The notes beneath the pieces are model-generated. The model saw only the letters and a list, made by a program, of their open reading frames with translations, searched no databases and was not told the DNA's origin. From WHSM01 sp050701635 (GTDB taxonomy: Bacteria > Actinomycetota > Actinomycetes > Mycobacteriales > Micromonosporaceae), in assembly GCA_050701635.1 (NCBI GenBank), contig JBOGDF010000127.1, forward strand, positions 1 through 13,924: DNA of 13,924 nt. The letters run 5' to 3'. This document shows, piece by piece, positions 1-6,777 of the stretch. Each line of letters starts with the position of its first letter. The stretch's first letter is position 1. The position numbers and the translations under genes are program-made.

Positions 1-699
1 GCGTCGAGCTGTGGCGACGCCGCAGCCGAGGCCTCGGCGTTGGCCGGGGGCGGGGCGCCCGGCTACGGCGACGCCGCTGGCGAGGCTGCGGCGCTGGCCG
101 AACGGTATCCCGGCGATGTCGGGGTGCTGGTCTCGTTGCTGCTGAATCTGGTCGTGCTGCGCCCGGGCGAGGCGATCTTCATGCCGGCGGGCAACCCGCA
201 CGCGTACCTGCGCGGCATGGGGGTGGAGGTGATGGCGTCCAGCGACAACGTGCTGCGCGGTGGTCTGACACCCAAACACGTGGACGTGCCGGAGCTGCTC
301 CAGGTGCTCCGGTACGCCGAGCTGCCCGACCCCCGGATGCCCGCGGTTCCCGCGCAGCCCGAGGCCGCCACGGACACCGGCCAGCCCCGCGCCGCCACCG
401 ACACCGGCCGGCCCCCCGCGGGTCAGGCCGACATGGCGGCGGAGGGCGCGGTCTGGTGGCCGGTGCCGGTGGCGGACTTCCGGTTGGCCCGCGCGCTGCT
501 CACCGGCGGCACGGTACGGCTGCCGCAGCCGGGCGAGGCCGGTCCGCGGATCGTGCTGTGCGTCGCCGGCGAGGTGGCGCTGCACGCCGCGGGCGACCGG
601 CTGACGCTGCGCGCCGGTGAGGCGGTGTACGTACCCCCGGCGGACGGACCGGTCGACGCCTCCGGCCGCGGCGAGCTCTTCCAGGCCACCACCGGCTGA
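1..699 (+). CDS. manA: Mannose-6-phosphate isomerase, class I (3' part)
   Basis: This is the C-terminal part of phosphomannose isomerase, which interconverts mannose 6-phosphate and fructose 6-phosphate in the cytoplasm to supply GDP-mannose for glycans. The frame is open from base 1, so the gene starts outside the window. The family block runs from LRPGEA (about base 157) through GNPHAYL and VMASSDNVLRGGLTPKHVDV (to about base 288); the histidine and the Arg/Lys there belong to the active-site region. A C-terminal cupin-like domain occupies roughly 460-699. Two features are unusual. The first 100 bases encode two similar Ala-rich segments, GDAAAEASALA and GDAAGEAAALA. A Pro/Thr-rich linker with two 9-residue repeats (AATDTGQPR, AATDTGRPP) separates the catalytic block from the C-terminal domain. 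Family assignment is secure; the missing N-terminus cannot be judged. Confidence 0.93.
   Translation, partial: ASSCGDAAAEASALAGGGAPGYGDAAGEAAALAERYPGDVGVLVSLLLNLVVLRPGEAIFMPAGNPHAYLRGMGVEVMASSDNVLRGGLTPKHVDVPELLQVLRYAELPDPRMPAVPAQPEAATDTGQPRAATDTGRPPAGQADMAAEGAVWWPVPVADFRLARALLTGGTVRLPQPGEAGPRIVLCVAGEVALHAAGDRLTLRAGEAVYVPPADGPVDASGRGELFQATTG
13..99 (+). repeat. Imperfect direct repeat inside manA (2 x 33 bp)
   Basis: Bases 13-45 and 67-99 match at 28 of 33 positions with a period of 54 bp. In frame they encode GDAAAEASALA and GDAAGEAAALA. The second copy runs straight into a canonical phosphomannose isomerase segment (AERYPGDVGVLV), so the first copy looks like an in-frame duplication in a variable loop. 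Confidence 0.6.
364..417 (+). repeat. 27-bp tandem repeat in the manA linker (2 copies)
   Basis: Two adjacent 27-bp units, 364-390 and 391-417, encode AATDTGQPR and AATDTGRPP. They lie in the disordered-looking linker between the catalytic block and the C-terminal domain. The unit length is a multiple of three, so copy-number change would keep the frame. Confidence 0.6.
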
Positions 700-705
700 C
701 CCCTC

Positions 706-737
706 GCGGCACAGACGCCCCGCCTCGGAAGTGCCGC
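706..737 (+). terminator. Possible stem-loop terminator after manA
   Basis: GCGGCAC (706-712) and GTGCCGC (731-737) form a perfect 7-bp stem with an 18-nt loop, 7 bases after the manA stop. No T-tract follows. That is common for actinobacterial terminators but also weakens the call. Confidence 0.35.
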
Positions 738-911
738 CTCACCCGGTCATCGGCCAAATGTCCGTTAAATTTCGTACGCCAGATATTTCCGATTTTGCTT
801 GACAACATGTGAGCACAGTGTGACTCTGTAACCACGCAACGTCATCGCAGAGCTGCAAGGACGGGGCGAGCGCAATCCGAGCCACGCGCGGGGGAATTGA
901 ACCGGGGGGAT

Positions 912-964
912 GCGCGGGACGGACAATCGGCGGATGGGGTGTCCGGCGATCGCCCGTCCCGCGC
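912..964 (+). promoter_or_regulatory. 11-bp perfect inverted repeat upstream of ahcY
   Basis: GCGCGGGACGG (912-922) pairs without mismatch with CCGTCCCGCGC (954-964) around a 31-nt loop that itself contains the palindrome GGCGATCGCC. It could be an RNA stem or a DNA site. The function is unknown. Confidence 0.4.
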
Positions 965-995
965 TCATTTCTGCACCCTGTTCGGCACCGTTGAT

Positions 996-1036
996 CGCCG
1001 TTTCGGGAACGGCGCGGCGCCGCCACCCGCCGTTCC
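996..1036 (+). promoter_or_regulatory. Two mutually exclusive helices sharing 1008-1014
   Basis: CGCCGTT (996-1002) pairs with AACGGCG (1008-1014) around a 5-nt TCGGG loop. The same AACGGCG, as part of GGAACGGCG (1006-1014), pairs over 9 bp with CGCCGTTCC (1028-1036). Only one helix can form at a time, which is the layout expected of an attenuator or riboswitch expression platform. Whether the region is transcribed cannot be seen from the sequence. Confidence 0.35.
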
Positions 1037-1045
1037 GTTCCCCAA

Positions 1046-1131
1046 ACGCCGATCATGCGTACAGGGAAGCGACGCCGATCACGCGGACCCGGGCGCGCCA
1101 AAGGCGCGCACAGGGAAGCGACGCCGATCAC
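1046..1131 (+). repeat. Repeated ACGCCGATCA motif, including a 22-bp exact duplication
   Basis: ACGCCGATCA occurs at 1046-1055, 1072-1081 and 1121-1130. Around the last two copies the match extends to 22 identical bases (1061-1082 and 1110-1131), and a degenerate AACGCCCGATCG lies near 1167. Between the 22-bp copies sits the perfect hairpin GCGCGCC-aaa-GGCGCGC (1093-1109). The arrangement suggests several binding sites for one regulator upstream of ahcY. No regulator can be named. Confidence 0.5.
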
Positions 1132-1329
1132 ACACCAGGCCGGGACGGCCGGCGGACGAGGCCCGTAACGCCCGATCGTGTTAGTGTCGCGCCTCGGAGA
1201 GGCATTGTCGGGACGGCGGAATCGCACCCGTGTCCCCGGCGTGCCACACCACCCCAGACGCGCTCATAGTGACCAGAAGCCTGGGTGGGTGGACAGACAA
1301 TCCGGCCGGTAGAGATCCCAGGAGATTCG

Positions 1330-2826
<1,497 letters not shown>

Positions 2827-2843
2827 TCGCGGATCAACGCCAA

Positions 2844-2893
2844 GATCATGGGTCCCACCACGCTGTCGGAACAGCATGGCGGGGCCCATGATC
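2844..2893 (+). terminator. Long imperfect hairpin after ahcY, over the next start codon
   Basis: GATCATGGGTCCC (2844-2856) pairs with GGGGCCCATGATC (2881-2893) over 13 bp with one G-U. After a mismatch, 3 more pairs form (2858-2860/2877-2879). After another mismatch comes GCTGT-CGGA-ACAGC (2862-2875). It begins 17 bases after the ahcY stop and could act as its terminator, although no T-run follows. It also contains the ATG (2848) of the next reading frame. It might instead be a dispersed GATCATG palindromic repeat. Confidence 0.55.
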
Positions 2894-4422
2894 ATGAGCG
2901 CCACCGGTGGCGCACCGGCTGGTGGGTCTCCTGCCTGGCGTTCTTCCTGATCGGCGCCGGCTGGGCGTTCGCGCTTCCGGTGGACGGCACGTACGACGAG
3001 AGCGAACACCTGATCCGGGCGTACGGCGCCGCGAGCGGCCAGCTCTACGCGCCGCCGGCGAAGGCGGCCCGCGGCGGCGGTGCCTTCTACGACGTACCGC
3101 GCAGCCTGCTGCCGGACAACGTGCACTGCCCGTGGAAGGGCGAGCAGCCGGAGGACAAGAAGAACGCGTCCTGCCAGCACGCGCCGCCGTCGGACACCAC
3201 GCGGGTGAAGACCGGGACCACGGCGGGGCGCTACAACCCGGTCTACTACCTGCCGGTCGGTGTGCCGATGGTGCTGCTGCCGAACACCGCCGGCATCATC
3301 CTGGCGCGGCTGGTCTCCAGCCTGCTCAGCGCGCTGCTGCTGGCCTCCGCGGTGGTGGTGGCGCTGCGGCTGCGGAGCCGGCTGATGCTCGCCGCGATCG
3401 TGCTGAGCACGACCCCGATGGTGGCCAACCTGAACGGCTCCATCAACCCCAACGGTCTGGAGATCGCGGCCGGTGTGCTGCTGTGGGCCACGCTGATCGC
3501 GCTGCTGCGTACCCCCGAAAATGCGTGGGGCGAACGGACCGTGCGTCGCCTGCTGGTGCTGGGGGCGGTGGCGGCCGCGTTGCTTTTGACGGTACGGGCG
3601 CTCGGCCCGGTGTGGCTCGCCGGCATCACGGTGTTCGCGCTGGTCGCGGCGCGGCCCGGCCGGCTGGCGGAGTTGCTGCGCCGGCGCGACACCCGGCTGC
3701 TGGTCGGCGGCGTCGGCGCGGTCGCGGTGTACGCCGTGGTCTGGATGCTGGTCTCCGGCGCGCTGCAGGCGGTGCCGACCCGGGGCGGCTCCGAGCGGCT
3801 CGAGGACATGGTCCGGCTGATGACCGTCGGCAGGTCGTCGTTCTGGACCGACCAGATCGTGGGGCAGTTCAGCTATGGCGAGACCACGCTGCCGTCCTGG
3901 CTGATCGTCGCCTGGTACGCCATGGCGGCCGCCCTGGTGCTGCCCGCCGCGCTCCTGGCCGCCCGCCGGGACCGGTGGATCCTGATCGGGATCGGGCTGG
4001 CGTCGGCGTTCGCGCTGGCGCTCTTCGAGGTGGCGTACTACAAGACGCTCAACTGGGCGCAGCACGGCCGGTACGTGATGCCGCTCGGCGTCGGTCTGCT
4101 GCTGCTCGCCGCCGTGGTCGGCCGCTACCGTACGGCGCTCGGCACGGACGGCCGGATCCGGCTGCTGCGGATGGTCGTGGTCGGCACCGCCCCGCTGCAC
4201 CTGTTCGCGTTGGCGCTGGTGATGACCCGCTTCCAGTCCGGCCCGACCTCGCCGATCAACCCGCTGATCGGCGCCTGGCTCCCACCCTTCGGCCCGGTCG
4301 TGCCGCTACTCGCGCTCACCGCCGGCGTCACCCTTCTCGGGGTGTACGCCTGGCGCCTGCGGGTCTTCGACTCCGAGCAACCGACCCTCACCCCGGCAGC
4401 CCCGCCCACTCCGTCGCCGTAG
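2848..4422 (+). CDS. DUF2142 multi-pass membrane protein
   Basis: The predicted 524-aa integral membrane protein is of the DUF2142 family, which has a GT-C glycosyltransferase-like architecture and is often near polysaccharide genes; no precise substrate can be assigned. The evidence is a first membrane segment near residues 25-44, followed by the acidic extracytoplasmic motif DGTYDESEHLIRAYG. Next come the YNPVYYLPVG motif, STTPMVANLNGSINPNG, a series of Leu/Val/Ala-rich helices, and a late QHGRYVMPLGVGLLLL. The C-terminus is a Pro/Thr-rich tail. The start is uncertain: ATG 2848 is the only ATG/GTG/TTG in frame before the first helix, but it lacks a Shine-Dalgarno and lies inside a strong hairpin. 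The 3' end overlaps the convergent minus-strand gene by 35 bp. Confidence 0.8.
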   Translation: MGPTTLSEQHGGAHDHERHRWRTGWWVSCLAFFLIGAGWAFALPVDGTYDESEHLIRAYGAASGQLYAPPAKAARGGGAFYDVPRSLLPDNVHCPWKGEQPEDKKNASCQHAPPSDTTRVKTGTTAGRYNPVYYLPVGVPMVLLPNTAGIILARLVSSLLSALLLASAVVVALRLRSRLMLAAIVLSTTPMVANLNGSINPNGLEIAAGVLLWATLIALLRTPENAWGERTVRRLLVLGAVAAALLLTVRALGPVWLAGITVFALVAARPGRLAELLRRRDTRLLVGGVGAVAVYAVVWMLVSGALQAVPTRGGSERLEDMVRLMTVGRSSFWTDQIVGQFSYGETTLPSWLIVAWYAMAAALVLPAALLAARRDRWILIGIGLASAFALALFEVAYYKTLNWAQHGRYVMPLGVGLLLLAAVVGRYRTALGTDGRIRLLRMVVVGTAPLHLFALALVMTRFQSGPTSPINPLIGAWLPPFGPVVPLLALTAGVTLLGVYAWRLRVFDSEQPTLTPAAPPTPSP

Positions 4423-4630
4423 GCGTCCCGCGCTCAGCGGTGTCCAGCGCGAGCAGCTTGACCCGTTCCCGCCCGGCCCGGACCGGCGGTGTCGCGGACC
4501 AGGTAAGGGCGGTGCGGCGGGCGGTGTCGGGGTCGTCGAACTCGCAGCGGCAGATCACGGACTCGGGGTGGCGGCGCTCGTCGCGCGGGGTTGCGGGGCG
4601 TACCCGGGTGAGGACGACGGCGTACCTCAC
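4388..4630 (-). CDS. Small protein of unknown function (80 aa)
   Basis: I do not recognise the family. The 80-aa product starts VRYAVVLTRVRPATPRDERR and has no signal peptide or membrane helix. Its GTG start (4630-4628) overlaps the TGA of the upstream minus-strand gene (4629-4627) in a GTGA arrangement, which indicates translational coupling and a shared function. A much longer reading frame with the same stop reaches back to 4903, but it covers the upstream gene in another frame and its extra part has the Arg/Ala/Gly composition of a shadow frame. The 3' end overlaps the end of the DUF2142 gene. Confidence rests on the coupling and composition, not on homology. Confidence 0.55.
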   Translation of the reverse strand: MRYAVVLTRVRPATPRDERRHPESVICRCEFDDPDTARRTALTWSATPPVRAGRERVKLLALDTAERGTPTATEWAGLPG

Positions 4631-4944
4631 CGGCGCTCCGTGGGTACGGTGGCGCGGCCCACTGCGGGTGCCCGGTCGGGGGAAAGCCGGCGGAGCGCGG
4701 ACTCGGCGAGATCCCACTCGCCGACCGCGATCTCGCACCGGGGTCCGAACAGCGGCAGCTGCCGGGCGGGGAGTCGGCCACAGCTCTTGCAGACCCCGAG
4801 ACCGGGCACCATCTCGTGCTTCCACATGATCACCGCGACCGCCTGCGCCCGCCGCCCCCAGTCGTGCAGCAGTCGCGGCGCGTCCAGCTTCGAGCCGGAC
4901 CACCCGTGATCGACCGTGCTGCCACCCTCACCCTGTGCGTTCAT
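4627..4944 (-). CDS. Small CxxC protein of unknown function (105 aa)
   Basis: The 105-aa product is not recognised. It has a balanced composition and a likely soluble fold, with a segment HGWSGSKLDAPRLLHDWGRRA followed by MWKHEMVPGLGVCKSCGRLP. The CxxC and a later lone Cys (GPRCEIAV) could bind a metal, but a complete four-ligand site is not visible. ATG 4944 is the first plausible start. A TTGACA (4981-4976, minus strand) and CAGACT (4957-4952) with an 18-nt spacer place the likely transcript start at or next to the ATG, so the mRNA may be leaderless. No good ribosome site is present, which agrees. It is co-transcribed with the downstream 80-aa gene. An internal start at the MWKHEM methionine is an alternative. 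Confidence 0.55.
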   Translation of the reverse strand: MNAQGEGGSTVDHGWSGSKLDAPRLLHDWGRRAQAVAVIMWKHEMVPGLGVCKSCGRLPARQLPLFGPRCEIAVGEWDLAESALRRLSPDRAPAVGRATVPTERR

Positions 4945-4951
4945 GCCGCCC

Positions 4952-4981
4952 AGTCTGAGAGCTGCGCCAAGCTCGTGTCAA
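4952..4981 (-). promoter_or_regulatory. Candidate promoter for the minus-strand pair
   Basis: A perfect -35 TTGACA lies at 4981-4976 on the minus strand, followed after 18 nt by CAGACT (4957-4952), which keeps the key A and T of TAnnnT. Seven bases separate it from ATG 4944, consistent with a leaderless transcript. Confidence 0.4.
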
Positions 4982-4996
4982 GAATTCCAAAGAATA

Positions 4997-5026
4997 TTGC
5001 TTCTCTGGTACGTCATGTGCCAGCAT
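4997..5026 (+). promoter_or_regulatory. Candidate divergent promoter and operator for the XRE module
   Basis: TTGCTT (4997-5002) and CAGCAT (5021-5026) are 18 nt apart, in an AT-rich stretch directly upstream of the plus-strand genes. Between them is an imperfect inverted repeat TGGTAC-gtcat-GTGCCA (5006-5022), a plausible operator for the XRE regulator encoded downstream. Both matches are weak on their own. Confidence 0.3.
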
Positions 5027-5072
5027 ATCCACAGCCACGCCACCCGGGCGTGATCGAGAAGGGGAGTCCGAC

Positions 5073-5272
5073 ATGAAACTCGAGTGGCTATGGAAGGACG
5101 CGCAATCCCACGTCGGGGACTGTGCGGCGCTCTACCGCACTGAGGAGGTTACGTGGTGCAAGGTCGTGTTCTCGACGCCGAGACCCGCGCTCAACTCCGA
5201 CAGGTCGCTGAGGACGAGGATGCGGTGTTTGTGCCCGCCAACGTGCTCGACCGCCTGAAGGAGCTGGGCTGA
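5073..5272 (+). pseudogene. Frameshifted small gene of the XRE/DUF6879 module
   Basis: ATG 5073 has a good ribosome site (GGGGAG, 5061-5066). Its first codons read MKLEWLWKDAQSHVGDCAALY, then the frame continues into an improbable Arg/Pro/Cys-rich tail to 5258. In the neighbouring frame the sequence becomes sensible from GGT TAC at 5147: GYVVQGRVLDAETRAQL, ending at a TGA at 5270-5272, one base before the next gene. Adding one base near 5146 would join the two parts into one 66-residue protein, so a 1-base deletion in GAGGAGG, or a sequencing error, is likely. Small proteins of the form D(C)PALY...DGxYVVQG...LDxET commonly accompany such regulators; that resemblance is from memory and not tested. 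A second possibility is that the downstream part is translated separately (see 5153-5272). Confidence 0.55.
5153..5272 (+). CDS. Possible separately translated 39-aa protein
   Basis: GTG 5153 has a full AGGAGG (5143-5148) four bases upstream and opens a 39-codon frame, VVQGRVLDAETRAQLRQ to DRLKELG, ending one base before the GTG of the next gene. It corresponds to the C-terminal half of the frameshifted gene. It may be expressed independently, or by re-initiation or -1 frameshifting of ribosomes coming from 5073. The ribosome site could also simply be the Glu-Glu codons GAG GAG of the original gene. Confidence 0.35.
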   Translation: MVQGRVLDAETRAQLRQVAEDEDAVFVPANVLDRLKELG

Positions 5273-5273
5273 C

Positions 5274-5840
5274 GTGCGCCGGACTTTGACCTACGGGGAG
5301 TGGGAAGCTGAGTTCGACAAGATCAAGTACACCGCATTCCGACTCGAACTGCAGCCGGCCTATCACGTCGAGGAGGAGCAGAGATCGCTTCGGGATTTTC
5401 TGGCGGGAAGGCTGGCTGAGCCTACCGACGATGAGCGTGTGTACCCGTGGCGCCAGATGGTGCGCGAGCTGACGGCTCGTGGCGGTCGGATGGAGCGGGT
5501 CCGTGTGTTCGAGGACCCACCGACCGACTACCAGCGCTGGTTGCGGTGGGTCAGCAAGGGCAACGTGGAAGCCGGCGAGGTCCAGTGGTATGTCACCCGG
5601 CAGCAGGCGCATGAGTTCGGGCTGCTGCCTGCCGCCGGCAACGTGGACTGGTGGCTCTTTGACAGTGGCCGTCTCCTGGAGATGCACTTTGGCGAAGACG
5701 GCAAGATGGTCAAGCGCGAGTTGGTCACCGATCCGGATGTCGTCGTGCAGGCTAATGCGTGGCGTGACCTTGCGCTCTGCAACGCGCGTCGGATAGCCGG
5801 CGCAGTGCCGGCTGAGGAGGTTCGTGAGCAAGCCGGTTGA
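5274..5840 (+). CDS. DUF6879 family protein
   Basis: The 188-aa soluble protein is of a type found next to XRE/DUF5753 or DUF397 genes in actinobacteria (DUF6879); its biochemical role is not established. Supporting motifs are TAFRLELQPAYHVEEEQ, SLRDFLAG, WRQMVRELTARGGRMERVRV, the Trp-rich YQRWLRWVSKGNVEAGEVQWYV, WWLFDSGRLLEMHF and the final AWRDLALCNA. GTG 5274 follows the upstream stop by one base and has AAGGAG at 5258-5263. The last 17 bases overlap the start of the XRE gene, so the genes form one translationally coupled unit. Third-position GC is visibly lower than in the flanking housekeeping genes. Family recognition is good; function is unknown. Confidence 0.82.
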   Translation: MRRTLTYGEWEAEFDKIKYTAFRLELQPAYHVEEEQRSLRDFLAGRLAEPTDDERVYPWRQMVRELTARGGRMERVRVFEDPPTDYQRWLRWVSKGNVEAGEVQWYVTRQQAHEFGLLPAAGNVDWWLFDSGRLLEMHFGEDGKMVKRELVTDPDVVVQANAWRDLALCNARRIAGAVPAEEVREQAG

Positions 5841-6702
5841 TCCGCTCACCGAGTGGCTGACGCAGCCGGGTGGCATCGCAGAGATCCTGCGGTCCGCCCG
5901 GCTCCGCGCTGGATTGACCGGCGTCGAGCTAGCCGAACGCGTCGGCTGGCAGCAGTCGAAGGTGTCCAAGATCGAGAACGGCCGCCAGCTGCCGACGGGT
6001 GTCGATGTCGAAACATGGCTGACTGCCTGCGGGGCAACTGTGGGCGAGATTGAGTCGCTGACCCGTTCGCTCGATGAAGTCACCGGCCGTCATCGCGACT
6101 GGCGACGGCGGGTCCGTCAGGGGCTGGTGTCGATTCAGGCGGGCTACAACGACGTCGCACGCGACGCGACCGTGATCCGATACTTCGCGACGGCGACCGT
6201 CCCGGGCCAGTTGCAGACCGCGGAATATGCCCGCACCCGACTGGCCGCCGGTGTCGTGCTGCACGACGCGTCGGCGGAAGAGCTTGCCGACGCGGTGGCG
6301 ACCCGCATGCGGCGCCAGCAGTACCTGTATGACACGTCGAAACAGTTCGAATTCCTGCTGGCGGAGCCGGTGCTGCGCTGGCTGGTGGATCCGCCGAACG
6401 TGATGCTCGGTCAACTCGACCGGTTGCTAGCGGTCGTCTCTGGCCTGCCGAACATCAGGTTCGGGATTCTGCCGGAACTCCGGCCGGTCTCGTTGAGTCC
6501 GCAGAACGCGTTCGTGCTCTTCGATGACGTGGCGTACGTGGAGACGTTTGTGGGGGAGACCGTGCACGTGGGGGACGAGGCGGCGGCGTACCACCGCGTG
6601 ATGGACAGGTTGTGGGCAGATGCCGTGACGGGCGAGGAGGCGCGGCGGCTCATCATGCGGGCGGTACGTGATCTGCAGCGGATCGCCGCCGACTCGGGTT
6701 GA
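5824..6702 (+). CDS. XRE-family transcriptional regulator with DUF5753 domain
   Basis: The predicted protein of 292 aa has an N-terminal helix-turn-helix domain at about residues 19-72 (ILRSARLRAGLTGVELAERV, recognition region QQSKVSKIENG). A C-terminal DUF5753 domain spans about 105-285, with the typical stretch IRYFATATVPGQLQTAEYA and later NAFVLFDDVAYVET. Such proteins are abundant in Streptomyces and relatives, usually paired with a small DUF397 or DUF6879 partner; the likely role is control of the adjacent module, by inference. GTG 5824 has AGGAGG (5815-5820) three bases upstream, a rather short spacing, and overlaps the end of the DUF6879 gene. Regulation by autorepression at 5006-5022 is possible. 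Confidence 0.9.
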   Translation: MSKPVDPLTEWLTQPGGIAEILRSARLRAGLTGVELAERVGWQQSKVSKIENGRQLPTGVDVETWLTACGATVGEIESLTRSLDEVTGRHRDWRRRVRQGLVSIQAGYNDVARDATVIRYFATATVPGQLQTAEYARTRLAAGVVLHDASAEELADAVATRMRRQQYLYDTSKQFEFLLAEPVLRWLVDPPNVMLGQLDRLLAVVSGLPNIRFGILPELRPVSLSPQNAFVLFDDVAYVETFVGETVHVGDEAAAYHRVMDRLWADAVTGEEARRLIMRAVRDLQRIAADSG

Positions 6703-6721
6703 CTCGTGCCGACCTCGATCC

Positions 6722-6759
6722 AGTAAGGTATGCCTCGCCTAAATAAGGCTGCCCTTACT
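6722..6759 (+). promoter_or_regulatory. IdeR/DmdR-like iron box over the efeO promoter
   Basis: The 19-mer at 6724-6742 (TAAGGTATGCCTCGCCTAA) matches the IdeR/DmdR consensus TTAGGTTAGGCTAACCTAA at 13 of 19 positions. A second palindrome, TAAGG-ctgc-CCTTA, follows at 6744-6757, and AGTAAGG (6722-6728) and CCTTACT (6753-6759) bracket the region as an inverted repeat. TAAGGT (6724-6729) can serve as the -10, with TTGACT (6699-6704) as a -35 at 19 nt. Repression by an iron-loaded DtxR-family regulator is the expected behaviour. Confidence 0.65.
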
Positions 6760-6777
6760 CGGACCTGGGGGAACGCG

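Larger units (their letters stand above)
700..1329 (+). other. Gene-free region and presumed ahcY leader
   Basis: No convincing gene was found here on either strand. Bases 757-810 are markedly AT-rich for this genome and contain a perfect TTGACA (799-804), but no good -10 follows at 16-19 nt. Downstream lie several strong stem-loops (912-964, 996-1014, 1006-1036, 1093-1109, 1191-1203) and repeated ACGCCGATCA motifs. A TAGTGT at 1182-1187 fits the TAnnnT actinobacterial -10 pattern and would give a leader of about 135 nt, but it has no clear -35. The conserved blocks of the proteobacterial SAH riboswitch are not recognisable. Either an upstream start (about 830) with a long structured leader or a proximal start near 1194 is possible. 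Confidence 0.5.

Noticed and set aside
799..832. Complete sigma-70 promoter at TTGACA 799
   Set aside because: The -35 is perfect, but no TAnnnT lies 16-19 nt downstream. The best candidate, TGTAAC (827-832), is 22 nt away.
910..1269. 119-aa ORF beginning after GGGGGG upstream of ahcY
   Set aside because: It has low-complexity Arg/Pro composition and spans stem-loops and direct repeats. No family resemblance is seen, so noncoding structure is the better explanation.
1140..1329. SAH (ahcY) riboswitch
   Set aside because: I looked for the conserved GAGGAGCGCUGC, CCAGGCUCGG and AACGGCGCUC-type blocks in order and did not find them. A lone AACGGCGC at 1008 is not enough.
2907..4829. 640-codon plus-strand frame
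   Set aside because: It overlaps the DUF2142 gene in another frame and has the Arg/Ala/Gly composition of a shadow. The DUF2142 frame has membrane helices and family motifs.
6730..6777. Upstream ATG start for efeO
   Set aside because: It would place the start inside the iron box and promoter and would add residues ahead of a complete lipoprotein signal peptide. ATG 6778 has a ribosome site.
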